A stretch of 64,000 nucleotides of DNA from Shinella kummerowiae (GCF_009827055.1 NZ_WUMK01000002.1:558001-622000); one strand, 5' to 3'; shown: positions 34,846-44,570, numbered from the stretch's first letter. Notes: generated by a model from the letters alone, not told the origin. Numbers and translations are program-made.

Positions 34846-35358
34846 ATGACGCAGGCTCTGATTTTCGTGGTCTTCCCGCTGTGCCTGGCGCTCGCCGCCT
34901 TCACCGATCTGTTCACGATGACGATCCCGAACCGCGTGCCGGCGATCCTTCTCGCCGCCTTTGTCATCGTTGCCCCGCTTGCCGGCCTCAGCCTGACCGA
35001 TATCGGCCTGCATCTGGCCGCAGGCCTTCTCGTCTTCGCCGCCTGCTTTGCCCTCTTCGCCTTCAACATCATGGGCGGTGGTGATGCCAAGCTTTTGACC
35101 GCCAGCGCCGTCTGGTTCGGCCTTTCGATGTCGCTGTTCGATTTTCTCATCTGTGTTTCTTTCTTCGGCGGCATGCTGACGCTCGGCATCCTCGCGCTGC
35201 GTTCGAACGCGAACGTCATCCTCGCCTCGCGCCTGCCCGTGCCGAACCACCTGCTGGAAGGCGGGAAAGTGCCCTACGGCATCGCGATCGGCGCAGCAGC
35301 CTTCGCCACCTATGCTTCGTCTCCCCTCATGATGGCCGCTCTCGGCAAACTGGGCTGA
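34846..35358 (+). CDS. cpaA: Prepilin peptidase CpaA
   Basis: A 170-residue membrane aspartyl protease of the A24A family, lacking the methylase domain as is normal for CpaA. The two catalytic aspartates are Asp21 (AAFTDLFTMTIPN) and Asp80 in the GxGD motif (MGGGDAKLL). About six membrane helices are visible. It cleaves the leader of PilA and the TadE-like pseudopilins. CCGGAGG precedes the ATG. Confidence 0.94.
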   Translation: MTQALIFVVFPLCLALAAFTDLFTMTIPNRVPAILLAAFVIVAPLAGLSLTDIGLHLAAGLLVFAACFALFAFNIMGGGDAKLLTASAVWFGLSMSLFDFLICVSFFGGMLTLGILALRSNANVILASRLPVPNHLLEGGKVPYGIAIGAAAFATYASSPLMMAALGKLG

Positions 35359-35458
35359 ACCCAGTCACCAGCCGCTGAATTGCTCTTTTAGAACGCCCGC
35401 CGATGCGTGATCGCGTCCGGCGGCTTCCTGCGTTTCACGCGCATGGCGAAACCTGGCG

Positions 35459-35490
35459 TTAACCATGACCGTAAGGTGGTTATTAACCAT
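35459..35490 (+). promoter_or_regulatory. Paired TTAACCAT half-sites upstream of cpaB (CtrA-like)
   Basis: TTAACCAT occurs at 35459-35466 and again at 35483-35490. The second copy lies in the perfect palindrome TGGTTA-T-TAACCA (35477-35489). TTAACCAT is the extended CtrA half-site described for rhizobia. The sites lie 60-90 bases before cpaB and suggest an internal promoter. Confidence 0.5.
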
Positions 35491-35550
35491 AATTACACCA
35501 TTGCCGGTCAATGTGGGCGGATAGAAGAGTCCGCAGTCCAGGGAACCCAC

Positions 35551-36360
35551 ATGAAACCGGCGCGAATCATTATTCTGGCAGTGGCCGTCGTCTCGGCTGG
35601 CGTTGCGGGCCTGCTGGCCCTGCAGCTCGCCAGCGGTGGCCCCACGATCATCCAGTCGGATCCCGTGGTGGAGCGCGAGCCGACCATCAACGTTCTGGTT
35701 GCCAAGGAAAGCCTGCCTGTGGGCGCGCGGCTCAATCCCGATATCATGGCCTGGGCCGCCTGGCCGGAGGGCTCGGTCGTTGAAGGCTTCATCACCGACC
35801 AGAACCGGCCCGACGCCTTGGAAAGCCTCGATGGCGCGATTGCCCGCATGCCGATCTTCAACGGTGAACCAATCCGACAGGAAAAGATCGCCGATTCGAG
35901 CAACCGCATCATGTCATCGCTTCTGCCGTCCGGCAAACGTGCGGTCGCGACGGAAATCTCCGTGGCGACCGGCGCCGGCGGCTTCATCCTGCCGAACGAC
36001 CGTGTCGACGTGATCATGGTGCGCAAGAGCGAGACCAATTCCTATCTCACCGAAACCGTGCTCACCAATGTTCGCGTCTTGGCGATCGACCAGCAGATCC
36101 AGGAAAATCCGGATGGGTCCAAATCGGCCGTCGGCACCACCGCCACGCTGGAGCTGACGCCGGACCAGACCAAGGTGATCACCGTTGCACAGCAGATGGC
36201 CGAGCGGCTCTCGCTGGCGCTGCGCAGCGTCGCGGATGCACAGGAGGCCGACACAGGCGCTGCCGACTATCTGTTGAGTGGTAGCGACGGCATGCCGCTG
36301 GTCCAGGTGATCAAGACCGGCGAAATCGTTAACGGCGGCACATCCGCAGCCCAGAAGTGA
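35551..36360 (+). CDS. cpaB: Flp pilus assembly protein CpaB (RcpC)
   Basis: A 269-residue periplasmic protein with an N-terminal anchor (IIILAVAVVSAGVAGLLALQ) and the SAF/CpaB domain: EPTINVLVAKESLPVGARLNPDIMAWAAWP, then GGFILPNDRVDVIMVR, the hallmark of RcpC/CpaB. It works with the secretin CpaC in the outer-membrane channel. The gene has its own upstream region with TTAACCAT repeats, and a 13-base spacer separates it from cpaC. Confidence 0.94.
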   Translation: MKPARIIILAVAVVSAGVAGLLALQLASGGPTIIQSDPVVEREPTINVLVAKESLPVGARLNPDIMAWAAWPEGSVVEGFITDQNRPDALESLDGAIARMPIFNGEPIRQEKIADSSNRIMSSLLPSGKRAVATEISVATGAGGFILPNDRVDVIMVRKSETNSYLTETVLTNVRVLAIDQQIQENPDGSKSAVGTTATLELTPDQTKVITVAQQMAERLSLALRSVADAQEADTGAADYLLSGSDGMPLVQVIKTGEIVNGGTSAAQK

Positions 36361-36373
36361 CCAGGAGCTGACC

Positions 36374-37921
36374 GTGTTTGCAATGACCAAAACTTTTCGG
36401 GCCTCTGTCGCCGGCGGATTGAGCTTCTGCCTGGCGTTTTCGGGCATGCCCGCAACCCTCGTCGGCGGGACCGCCGTAACGCCCGCCGAAGCGGCGACAG
36501 CCTCCATCATCCGCATCGACGACAGCGGTCCGGGTGCGCGCAAGTCCGTCAAGCTCGGCCTCAACAAGGCGATCGTCGTCGACCTGCCGACCGACGCGCA
36601 CGACATCCTGGTCGCCGATCCGGGCAAGGCGGATGCCGTGACGCGGACTTCGCGGCGCATCTACCTGTTCGGCAAGGAAGTGGGCCAGACCAACATCTTC
36701 GTCTTCGGGCCGAATGGCGAGGAGATCGTCAGCATCGACCTCAATGTCGAACGCGACATCGACGGCCTGCAGGCCAATCTTCGGCGCTTCATTCCCGATT
36801 CCGATATCCAGGTCGAAATCATCTCCGACAATATCGTGCTGAACGGCACCGTGCGCACGCCGCAGGATTCCGCTCAGGCCGTGCGACTGGCGGAAATCTT
36901 CCTGAAAGGCGGTGAGGCGACGACCCGCAACATCACCGCACAGGGCAACAACGGCGATGCGGCGATCTTCGGCGAAGTGCGCCAGCGCTCACAAGTCGTC
37001 AACATGCTGAAGATCGACGGCGAAGACCAGGTCACGCTGAAGGTCACGGTCGCCGAGGTCAGCCGTCAGGTGCTGAAGCAGCTGGGCTTTAATGGCTCGG
37101 TCCGCGGGTCTGACGGGGGCATTTCGTTTCGCAACCCGACCAACCTTGGCGGTGCGGCCGACTGGTTCTCAAGCGGAAGCCTCGGTGGAGCCGTGGGCGG
37201 GTTGAACATTGCAAGCAATATGAGCGCAATGGAACAGGCCGGCGTCATGCGCACGCTTGCCGAACCAAGCCTGACGGCCATCTCCGGCGAAGAAGCCCGT
37301 TTCTATGTTGGCGGTGAATTTCGCATGCCGACGGAACAATCCATCGATGCTGACGAGGAAACCGGTCAACGGACTGTCAGCCGGACACTCACCGAAGTCG
37401 AATATGGTATCCGGCTGAATTTCCGCCCAGTCGTGCTGTCGCCCGGCCGGATCAGCCTGCGCATCGAGACGGAGGTTTCCGAGCCGACTTTCGAAGGTTC
37501 GACCGCGACGATTGCTCACAACGACATCCCCGGCCTGACCGTGCTCGGCATTCGCCGGCGTGAGGCGACGACGAGCGTCGAGCTGCCTTCGGGCGGCTCC
37601 ATCGTCATCGCCGGTCTTGTCAAGGATGACATCCGCCAGGCCATGTCCGGCCTGCCGGGCCTGTCGAAAATCCCGATCTTCGGCACGCTCTTCCGCTCGA
37701 AGGATTTCATACGCAACGAGACCGAAATGGTCATCATCGCGACACCCTATCTGGTGCGCCCGGTTGCACGTAGCGCAATTTCCCGCCCGGACGACAATTT
37801 CAACGCGACGAACGATGCCGCGAGCTTCTTCCTCGGCAAGGTCAACAAGATCTACGGCCGCAAGGAAGAGGCAATGCCCTCGGGCAACTACCACGGCTCC
37901 ATCGGCTTCATCTACAAATGA
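36374..37921 (+). CDS. cpaC: Flp pilus secretin CpaC (RcpA)
   Basis: A 515-residue outer-membrane secretin. A signal peptide ending in the PAEA|ATAS area precedes the pilus N-domain (VKLGLNKAIVVDLPTDAHDILV), then a BON-like segment (IQVEIISDNIVLNGTV) and the secretin core with EVEYGIRLNFRPVVLSPGRI, VELPSGGSIVIAGLVKDD and the terminal TEMVIIATPYLVRPV. GTG at 36374 has AGGAG at the right distance; an ATG three codons later is less well placed. The last four bases overlap a possible upstream start of cpaD. Confidence 0.94.
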   Translation: MFAMTKTFRASVAGGLSFCLAFSGMPATLVGGTAVTPAEAATASIIRIDDSGPGARKSVKLGLNKAIVVDLPTDAHDILVADPGKADAVTRTSRRIYLFGKEVGQTNIFVFGPNGEEIVSIDLNVERDIDGLQANLRRFIPDSDIQVEIISDNIVLNGTVRTPQDSAQAVRLAEIFLKGGEATTRNITAQGNNGDAAIFGEVRQRSQVVNMLKIDGEDQVTLKVTVAEVSRQVLKQLGFNGSVRGSDGGISFRNPTNLGGAADWFSSGSLGGAVGGLNIASNMSAMEQAGVMRTLAEPSLTAISGEEARFYVGGEFRMPTEQSIDADEETGQRTVSRTLTEVEYGIRLNFRPVVLSPGRISLRIETEVSEPTFEGSTATIAHNDIPGLTVLGIRRREATTSVELPSGGSIVIAGLVKDDIRQAMSGLPGLSKIPIFGTLFRSKDFIRNETEMVIIATPYLVRPVARSAISRPDDNFNATNDAASFFLGKVNKIYGRKEEAMPSGNYHGSIGFIYK

Positions 37922-37932
37922 CGGGGAGAGAG

Positions 37933-38652
37933 ATGCGCGACACGAACAGCCATATGCCCCTCCCCGCAAGGATGCGCTTCATGCACACGATCCTGCCGGC
38001 ACGCGCCACATTCGCCGCGCTGCTCGCCCTTTCCGCTGCAGCCCTTTCGGGTTGCGGCACCAATCCGGACAAGAACGCGACCGGCTCTATTCCGGACGAC
38101 TATCGCACGCGCCATCCGATCGTGCTGACGGAAACCGCCCAGACGATGGATCTTCCCATCGCCACCGGCGACCGGCAGCTGACCTTCGCGATGCGTGACA
38201 ATATCCGCGGCTTCGCCGCCGACCGCGCCGCCAAGTCGACCGGCGCCGTCCAGATCATGCTGCCGCGCGGCTCGGCCAATGCGGCAACCGCGAATTATCT
38301 GCGCAAGGACATCCGCGCGACCCTGACGGCCGCCGGCATCAAGCGCGACCGGCTGATCGAAACGAGCTATGATGCGAGCGGCTACGGCGATGCCGCGCCG
38401 GTGCGCCTCGTCTTCTTCGCCATCACGGCGAAGGCCGGTCCCTGCGGCGCCTGGCCGGAAGACCTGGTCGCGAACACCATGGAAAACCGCAACTATCACA
38501 ATTTCGGCTGCGCCACGCAGGCCAACCTTGCCGCCCAGGTGGCAAACCCGATGGACCTCGTCCAGCCGCGCGGCATGACGCCGATCGACGCGGAGCAGCG
38601 CACCGTCGTGATCCAGGACTACCGTGAGAACGGGCAGCCGCCGCTACGATGA
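37933..38652 (+). CDS. cpaD: Flp pilus lipoprotein CpaD
   Basis: A 239-residue CpaD-family outer-membrane lipoprotein. The lipobox LSGC (Cys41 from this start) follows a hydrophobic stretch (TFAALLALSAAALSGC). The core has YRTRHPIVLTETAQTMDLPI and ends with GCATQANLAAQVANPMDLVQPRG, both family hallmarks. I prefer ATG 37933, with GGGGAGAG upstream, over the overlapping ATG 37918; ATG 37981 is also plausible because it gives a shorter lipoprotein signal. Confidence 0.9.
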   Translation: MRDTNSHMPLPARMRFMHTILPARATFAALLALSAAALSGCGTNPDKNATGSIPDDYRTRHPIVLTETAQTMDLPIATGDRQLTFAMRDNIRGFAADRAAKSTGAVQIMLPRGSANAATANYLRKDIRATLTAAGIKRDRLIETSYDASGYGDAAPVRLVFFAITAKAGPCGAWPEDLVANTMENRNYHNFGCATQANLAAQVANPMDLVQPRGMTPIDAEQRTVVIQDYRENGQPPLR

Positions 38653-38704
38653 ACGACATTGAAAAGCAGCTATCCATCCGGTCCGCCGGGCACCAGCAAC
38701 GGAC

Positions 38705-39994
38705 ATGACGATGAGCACGATCAACTACACCATTGAGCGGCCCGCCGAGGACCAAATGGACGAGGCTGTGCGGCCGACCGAGCTTGAGGCCGTGCGTCCG
38801 CTGCCGCGCATCTCCGTGCATGCCTTCTGCGAAAGCGAGGCGATGCTGCGCACCATGGAACGCTGCGGCCAGGACCGCCGCATGTCCAAGGCAAGCCTTC
38901 GCATATCGAGCGCAAGCATCGCGGCTGCCGCCAACATGTTCGCCTCCGCGCCGACCCCGAACCTGCTGATCCTCGAGACCTCGACGGAGCCACACGGCAT
39001 CATGGAGGAGCTGGCCCCGCTCGCCGAGGTCTGCGATCCGAGCACCAAGGTCGTCATCGTCGGCCGTTACAACGACATCCCGCTTTACCGCGACCTCATC
39101 CGCAACGGCATCTCCGAATATATGGTCGGCCCCGTCGGCATGGCCGAGGTGCTGAACGCCATGGCCGCGATCTTCGTCGATCCGGATGCCGAGCCGCTCG
39201 GCCGCACCGTCGCCTTCATCGGCGCCAAGGGCGGTTGCGGCTCCTCGACGATCGCCCACAATTGCGCCTTCGACATTTCCAACCTGTTCCAGACCGAGGT
39301 CATCCTCGCCGATCTCGACCTGCCCTACGGCACTGCCAATATCGACTTCGACCAGGACCCGCCGCAGGGCATTTCCGAGGCGATCTATGCGCCGGATCGG
39401 CTCGACGAGGTGTTTCTCGACCGCCTGCTGACGAAGTGCTCCGATCATCTCTCGTTGCTTGCGGCGCCCTCCATGCTCGACCGGGCCTACGATCTCGAGC
39501 GCGGCTCGTTCCAGCCGATTATCGAGGTGCTGCAGCGTAGCGCGCCGGTGTCGGTGCTCGACGTGCCGCACGCCTGGTCGGAATGGACGCGCACGCTGCT
39601 GTCCGAGGTGGACGAGCTGATCATCACCGCGACGCCCGACCTCGCCAACCTGCGCAACGCGAAGAACATGCTCGACGCGCTGAAGAAGCTGCGGCCAAAC
39701 GACAAGCCGCCGCATCTGGTGCTCAACCAGGTCGGCATGCCGAAGCGGCCGGAAATCTCGCCCAACGATTTCTGCGAACCGCTCGGCATCGAGCCGGTCG
39801 CAATCATCCCCTTCGACGCGCAGCTCTTCGGCACGGCGGCCAACAGCGGCCGCATGATCGCGGAGATGGATCGCAAGTCGCCGACGGCGGAAACCTTCTC
39901 GCAGCTCGCCCATATCGTGACGGGCCGCGCGACGATCAAGAAACCCAAGAAGGCCGGCCTCGGCAAGATGCTGGGGCTGCTCGGGCGCAAGTAA
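38705..39994 (+). CDS. cpaE: Pilus assembly ATPase-like protein CpaE (TadZ)
   Basis: A 429-residue protein. The N-terminal part (about 35-160) resembles a receiver fold (PNLLILETSTEPHGIMEEL). The C-terminal part (about 165-400) is MinD/ParA-like. Its P-loop reads KGGCGSST at 175-182, so it lacks the second P-loop lysine of active Walker ATPases, as is usual in CpaE. ADLDLPYGTANIDF follows. CpaE/TadZ places the Tad machine at the cell pole. The start is ATG 38705, with a second ATG two codons later. Confidence 0.94.
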   Translation: MTMSTINYTIERPAEDQMDEAVRPTELEAVRPLPRISVHAFCESEAMLRTMERCGQDRRMSKASLRISSASIAAAANMFASAPTPNLLILETSTEPHGIMEELAPLAEVCDPSTKVVIVGRYNDIPLYRDLIRNGISEYMVGPVGMAEVLNAMAAIFVDPDAEPLGRTVAFIGAKGGCGSSTIAHNCAFDISNLFQTEVILADLDLPYGTANIDFDQDPPQGISEAIYAPDRLDEVFLDRLLTKCSDHLSLLAAPSMLDRAYDLERGSFQPIIEVLQRSAPVSVLDVPHAWSEWTRTLLSEVDELIITATPDLANLRNAKNMLDALKKLRPNDKPPHLVLNQVGMPKRPEISPNDFCEPLGIEPVAIIPFDAQLFGTAANSGRMIAEMDRKSPTAETFSQLAHIVTGRATIKKPKKAGLGKMLGLLGRK

Positions 39995-40021
39995 GCGACG
40001 CAACAGACTGGATGAAGTGGC

Positions 40022-41494
40022 ATGTTCGGCAAACGCGGCAATGAAGGTTCCGGCAAGAGCGGCATGGGTCAGGCGACCCCGGCCGTGCATGCGGCCGCCT
40101 CGACCCTGACGGCAGAACGGCCGGTCGCCAAGGCGCCCAGCGCGCAACCCGTTTTCGAGCCCGCGCCTCCGCCGGTCGCGGCACCGGCCGCCCAGGCCCG
40201 CCGGCGCACGCCCCGCACGGAAGACTATTACGACACGAAGAGCCAGGTCTTCTCCGCGCTCATCGACACGATCGACCTGTCGCAGCTCGCCAAGCTCGAT
40301 ACCGAGAGCGCGCGCGAAGAAATCCGCGATATCGTCAACGACATCATCACGATCAAGAACTTCGCGATGTCGATCTCCGAGCAGGAAGAACTGCTCGACG
40401 ACATCTGCAACGACGTTCTCGGCTACGGCCCGCTGGAGCCGCTGCTCGCCCGCGACGACATCGCCGACATCATGGTGAACGGTGCCGGCAAGACCTATAT
40501 CGAAGTGGCCGGCAAGGTGCAGGAATCGGAAATCCGCTTCCGCGACAATGCGCAGCTTCTCTCCATCTGCCAGCGCATCGTCAGCCAGGTCGGCCGCCGC
40601 GTCGACGAATCGAGCCCGATCTGCGACGCGCGCCTGCCGGACGGCTCGCGTGTCAACGTCATCGCTCCGCCGCTCGCCATCGACGGCACCGCACTCACCA
40701 TCCGTAAATTCAAGAAGGACAAGCTGACGCTCGACCAGCTGGTCCGGTTCGGCTCCATCACGCCGGAAGGCGCGGCCCTGCTGCAGATCATCGGCCGGGT
40801 GCGCTGCAACCTCGTCATTTCCGGCGGTACCGGCTCGGGCAAGACGACATTGCTCAACTGCCTGACCAACTATATCGACCGCGACGAGCGCGTCATCACC
40901 TGCGAAGACTCGGCCGAACTCCAGCTGCAGCAGCCGCATGTGGTGCGCCTCGAAACCCGCCCGCCGAACATCGAAGGCGAAGGCGAGATCACCATGCGCG
41001 ATCTCATCAAGAACTGCCTGCGTATGCGCCCCGAACGCATCATCGTCGGCGAAGTGCGCGGGCCGGAAGTGTTCGACCTGCTCCAGGCGATGAACACCGG
41101 CCATGACGGCTCGATGGGCACGATCCACGCCAACACGCCGCGCGAATGCCTGAGCCGTATGGAATCGATGATCGCCATGGGCGGCTATACGCTGCCGGCC
41201 AAGACGGTGCGCGAAATCATCGCCGGCTCCATCGACGTGATCATCCAGGCCTCGCGCCTGCGCGACGGCTCGCGCCGCATCACCCACATCACCGAAGTGG
41301 TCGGCATGGAAGGCGACGTCATCGTCACCCAGGACCTGATGCGCTTCGAAATGGAAGGCGAGGATGCCAACGGCCGCATCCTCGGCAAGCACAAGGGCAC
41401 CGGCATCGGCAAGCCGCACTTCTGGGACCGCGCGCGATATTTCAACGAGGACAAGCGCCTGGCGGCCACGCTCGACGCAATGGAAAAGCCGTAA
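40022..41494 (+). CDS. cpaF: Tad secretion ATPase CpaF (TadA)
   Basis: A 490-residue type II/IV secretion ATPase. After a Pro/Ala-rich linker (about 20-60) comes the N-terminal domain ([23 protein letters not shown]) and the RecA-like core: Walker [10 protein letters not shown] at 268-276, Walker [10 protein letters not shown] at 339-347, and the His box [19 protein letters not shown]. It powers pilus assembly with the TadB/TadC platform. The gene lies in the middle of the cpa operon, 27 bases after cpaE. Confidence 0.96.
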   Translation: MFGKRGNEGSGKSGMGQATPAVHAAASTLTAERPVAKAPSAQPVFEPAPPPVAAPAAQARRRTPRTEDYYDTKSQVFSALIDTIDLSQLAKLDTESAREEIRDIVNDIITIKNFAMSISEQEELLDDICNDVLGYGPLEPLLARDDIADIMVNGAGKTYIEVAGKVQESEIRFRDNAQLLSICQRIVSQVGRRVDESSPICDARLPDGSRVNVIAPPLAIDGTALTIRKFKKDKLTLDQLVRFGSITPEGAALLQIIGRVRCNLVISGGTGSGKTTLLNCLTNYIDRDERVITCEDSAELQLQQPHVVRLETRPPNIEGEGEITMRDLIKNCLRMRPERIIVGEVRGPEVFDLLQAMNTGHDGSMGTIHANTPRECLSRMESMIAMGGYTLPAKTVREIIAGSIDVIIQASRLRDGSRRITHITEVVGMEGDVIVTQDLMRFEMEGEDANGRILGKHKGTGIGKPHFWDRARYFNEDKRLAATLDAMEKP

Positions 41495-41512
41495 GGGGCA
41501 GGCGGGGCGCGG

Positions 41513-42523
41513 ATGTTCGGACTGGATATCACCATCGTGGCGATCTTCGCATTGGCGGCGCTCTCCACCGCGGGCCTTGCCTATGGCGTTCTGTTCTCGC
41601 GCATCGAGGCCCAGAAGAAGACGGAAAGCCGCGTGCGGCGGGTGCAGGCGGCGGAAACCGACCAGTCCAAGGCCAAGGCCGCGCGCGACCGCATGCAGGA
41701 AATGTCGAAGCGCCGCAAATCGGTGCAGGATTCGCTGAAGGATCTCGAAAAGAAGCAGCAGGACCAGACCAAGCGAGCCGCCACATCGCTGAAGGCGAAA
41801 CTCGGCCAGGCAGGCCTGTCGATCAGTGTCGGGCAATTCTACCTGTTCAGCGCCCTGTTCGGCCTGTTTACCCTCGTGCTCAGCTTTCTCGCCGGGGGCG
41901 ACATCCTCGTCTGCCTGGGCGTCGCCTTCATCGCAGCGCTTGGTTTTCCCCGCTGGGTCGTGGGCTTCCTGGTCAAGCGGCGGCTGAACAAGTTCCTGGA
42001 AGAATTCCCCAACTCGCTGGACGTGATGGTTCGCTCCATCAAGTCCGGCCTGCCACTGACGGACGCGCTGCGCCTGATCGCCGCGGAGGGCCAGGAGCCC
42101 GTGAAGACGGAGTTCCGGCGGATCGTGGAATCCCAGCAGGTCGGTCTCAGCGTGCCGGAGGCCTGCGCGCGCATGTTCACCAGCATTCCGCTGCAGGAGG
42201 TGAATTTCTTCGCCATCGTCATCGCCATCCAGAGCCAGGCGGGCGGCAACCTTTCCGAAGCGCTCGGCAACCTTTCCCGCGTGCTGCGCGAGCGGCGCAA
42301 GATGCGCGCCAAGGTCAACGCGCTGTCGATGGAAGCGAAGGCCTCGGCCGCGATCATCGGCGCGCTGCCCTTCATCGTCGCCTCCCTCGTCTACCTTACC
42401 TCGCCCGACTACATCATGATCCTGTTCACGGATTCGCGCGGCCATCTCATCCTCGGCCTGTCGGCCGTCTGGATGTCCATCGGCATCCTCGTCATGCGCA
42501 ACATGATCAACTTCGACATCTAG
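41513..42523 (+). CDS. tadB: Tad platform protein TadB
   Basis: A 336-residue inner-membrane protein with a T2SS-F domain. An N-terminal helix is followed by a charged coiled-coil stretch (about 25-90; KAKAARDRMQEMSKRRK), two central helices, and the F domain FPNSLDVMVRSIKSGLPLTDALRLI, then PVKTEFRRIVESQQVGLSV. Two C-terminal helices close the protein. TadB pairs with TadC, encoded ten bases downstream. Confidence 0.94.
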   Translation: MFGLDITIVAIFALAALSTAGLAYGVLFSRIEAQKKTESRVRRVQAAETDQSKAKAARDRMQEMSKRRKSVQDSLKDLEKKQQDQTKRAATSLKAKLGQAGLSISVGQFYLFSALFGLFTLVLSFLAGGDILVCLGVAFIAALGFPRWVVGFLVKRRLNKFLEEFPNSLDVMVRSIKSGLPLTDALRLIAAEGQEPVKTEFRRIVESQQVGLSVPEACARMFTSIPLQEVNFFAIVIAIQSQAGGNLSEALGNLSRVLRERRKMRAKVNALSMEAKASAAIIGALPFIVASLVYLTSPDYIMILFTDSRGHLILGLSAVWMSIGILVMRNMINFDI

Positions 42524-42533
42524 GGGGTCACGC

Positions 42534-43517
42534 GTGTCCGATCTCGTTGCTACGCTCACAGACCCGACCATCCTGCTGCCGGCCTTCGTGATGGTCGCGG
42601 TTCTCGCGACCTTCTACACGCTGGCCGCCCCCTATTTCGACCGCAGCGACCTCGACAAGCGCATGAAGTCCGTCTCGCTCGAACGCGAGCAGATGCGGGC
42701 GCGCGAACGGGCGCGCCTGAATGCCGAGGGCGTGCAGAGCAAGGCATCGCTGCGCGCGCAGCACAATGTCTCGGTGCGCCGCGTCGTCGACCGGCTTAAC
42801 CTGCGCGAGGCGCTGGTCGATGCCAACACGATGAACCGGTTGCGCCAGGCCGGCTATCGCTCCCAGAACGCGCTCAACGTCTTCCTTTTCGCGCGTTTCG
42901 TGCTGCCCTTCATCTTTCTCGCCGTCGGCGTCTTCTACATCTTCTATCTCGGCTTTCTCGCCGACAAACCGTTCCCGATGCGGGTTCTGGCGACGGTCGT
43001 CATCGCCTATATCGGCTTCTACGCCCCGAACATCTTCGTCTCCAACCAGGTGACCAAGCGGCAGAAATCGATCCGCCGCGCCTGGCCCGATGCGCTCGAC
43101 CTCATGCTGATCTGCGTGGAATCGGGTATTTCCATCGAAGTCGCCTTCAAGCGCGTGGCCGACGAAATCGCCATGGCGTCGCCGGAACTTGCCGAAGAAC
43201 TGGTGCTGACGACGGCGGAACTCTCCTTCCTTCAGGAGCGGCGCGCGGCCTATGAAAACCTCGGCACGCGCATCGGCCTCGACACGGTCAAATCCGTCAC
43301 CCAGGCGCTTATCCAGGCGGAACGTTATGGCACGCCGCTCGCCCAGGCGCTGCGCGTGCTCGCACAGGAATGCCGCGACCAGCGCATGAACGAGGCGGAA
43401 AAGAAGGCGGCCGCCCTGCCGCCGAAGCTCACCGTGCCGATGATCCTGTTCTTCCTGCCCGTACTGGTCGCCGTCATTCTCGGCCCGGCCGGCATCCAGG
43501 TCTCGGACCGGTTCTGA
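42534..43517 (+). CDS. tadC: Tad platform protein TadC
   Basis: A 327-residue T2SS-F membrane protein related to TadB. The F domain reads WPDALDLMLICVESGISIEVAF, then ELAEELVLTTAELSFLQERR and YGTPLAQALRVLAQECRDQRM, and ends with a hydrophobic PMILFFLPVLVAVILGPA helix. It starts at GTG (42534) after GGGGG. It is the last gene of the nine-gene pilus operon; a hairpin shared with tadD follows. Confidence 0.94.
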   Translation: MSDLVATLTDPTILLPAFVMVAVLATFYTLAAPYFDRSDLDKRMKSVSLEREQMRARERARLNAEGVQSKASLRAQHNVSVRRVVDRLNLREALVDANTMNRLRQAGYRSQNALNVFLFARFVLPFIFLAVGVFYIFYLGFLADKPFPMRVLATVVIAYIGFYAPNIFVSNQVTKRQKSIRRAWPDALDLMLICVESGISIEVAFKRVADEIAMASPELAEELVLTTAELSFLQERRAAYENLGTRIGLDTVKSVTQALIQAERYGTPLAQALRVLAQECRDQRMNEAEKKAAALPPKLTVPMILFFLPVLVAVILGPAGIQVSDRF

Positions 43518-43529
43518 TCCAACCAGCGC

Positions 43530-43569
43530 AAAAAAGAAAAAGCCCCGGTCGAAACTATCGACCGGGGCT
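43530..43569 (-). terminator. Terminator of tadD (convergent with tadC)
   Basis: Perfect 12-base-pair stem AGCCCCGGTCGA (43541-43552) / TCGACCGGGGCT (43558-43569). On the minus strand it runs into TTTTTCTTTTTTG (43530-43540), a strong terminator for tadD. On the plus strand the T-run is poor (GAGTTTGTG), but the hairpin may still end tadC mRNA. Confidence 0.9.
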
Positions 43570-43596
43570 GAGTTTGTGCTTGGGAGGCACGTTGGG

Positions 43597-44412
43597 TCAG
43601 TTCGTGTTGCCACCGTCGTCGGCGGCAAGCTTCTTCCAGGAATTCTGTTGCGTCAGCATGGAGCGCAGATAGGTAACGTTCGCCTCGGCCTGTTCGGCGG
43701 TCAGTTCCTGCCGGGCGATAGTTTCCGCCTCCTGGAAACGGCCCTGCAGGCCGACCGCAAGCGCAAGGTTCTGGCGCACGCTGCTGTCCGCGCCCGGCTG
43801 GGCTGCGGCGTTGCGCAGATAGGTCTCGGCGGTTTTCAGATCCCTGGCCAGCAGGTAGGACATGCCGAGATTGGACAGGACCGAGGATTCATTCGGATTG
43901 ATTTCGAGTGCTTCGCGGTAGCGCTGGCGGGCATCGCCGGCGCGGCCGAGCTGATCAAGGATCGCGCCTTCCGCCGATTTCAACCGCCAGTCCGGCCGGT
44001 CCGGGGTCTGGGCGCGCAGGATGGTGTTCAGCGCCTGCTCGAGCTGGCCCGCGGCCGCCTGTGCCTTGCCGTAGGCGGCAAGCACCGAGCGATCGCTCGG
44101 GTTATTGATGGCCACCTGCTGCATGACGGCGAGCGCCTGGTCGTTGCGCCCGTTCATGCGCAAGACGTTGGCATAGTTCATGCCGATCGCCCGGTCCTTC
44201 GGGTTCTTCTCGTAGGCGCGGCCCATCGTCTCCGCCGCGCCGCGCAGCTCCGTCGCATTCATAGCGTCGACCGGCTTCGACATTTTCGGAATGGAGCCGG
44301 TGGTGAGGTTGCTCTTGCCCGCACAGCCCGTCGCGGCAATGGCGATCACGACAAAGGCGGCGCCGCGCAAGAACGTCGACCGAAGCGATGAATGTGTGAC
44401 GGAAGCGGCCAT
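43597..44412 (-). CDS. tadD: Tad pilus lipoprotein TadD, TPR protein
   Basis: A 271-residue lipoprotein: signal FLRGAAFVVIAIAATGC with lipobox Cys at about 30, then TPR repeats (KDRAIGMNYANVLRMNGRND; RSVLAAYGKAQAAAGQLEQA; SSVLSNLGMSYLLARDLKTA; SSVRQNLALAVGLQGRFQEA). TadD-type lipoproteins help secretin assembly as pilotins. It converges on the cpa operon and has its own promoter, so it is regulated separately. Confidence 0.93.
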   Translation of the reverse strand: MAASVTHSSLRSTFLRGAAFVVIAIAATGCAGKSNLTTGSIPKMSKPVDAMNATELRGAAETMGRAYEKNPKDRAIGMNYANVLRMNGRNDQALAVMQQVAINNPSDRSVLAAYGKAQAAAGQLEQALNTILRAQTPDRPDWRLKSAEGAILDQLGRAGDARQRYREALEINPNESSVLSNLGMSYLLARDLKTAETYLRNAAAQPGADSSVRQNLALAVGLQGRFQEAETIARQELTAEQAEANVTYLRSMLTQQNSWKKLAADDGGNTN

Positions 44413-44570
44413 GTTGTGTCCCCGAAGCGATTTCCGCGTGCCGCGGCGGTTAAGGAATCACGCCGCAATCTCCGCTCAAGCAATAATCTGTTAACCCTAA
44501 CAGAGTGTTAATTGCCCGATTCGAGAGCATGTCCGTCGGATGTGCTCCAACGCTTGCCAAAGGTTCCGAC

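Noticed and set aside
38423-42571. A 1,382-codon open frame antisense to cpaD-tadB
   Set aside because: Low-complexity His/Arg/Asp/Gly-rich translation, typical of the antisense frame of GC-rich genes; the sense genes are certain.
44452-44512. CtrA box in the tadD / aminopeptidase divergent region (GTTAACCCTAACAG, GTTAATT)
   Set aside because: Two TTAA half-sites are present but their spacing (13 bases) does not fit TTAA-N7-TTAA.
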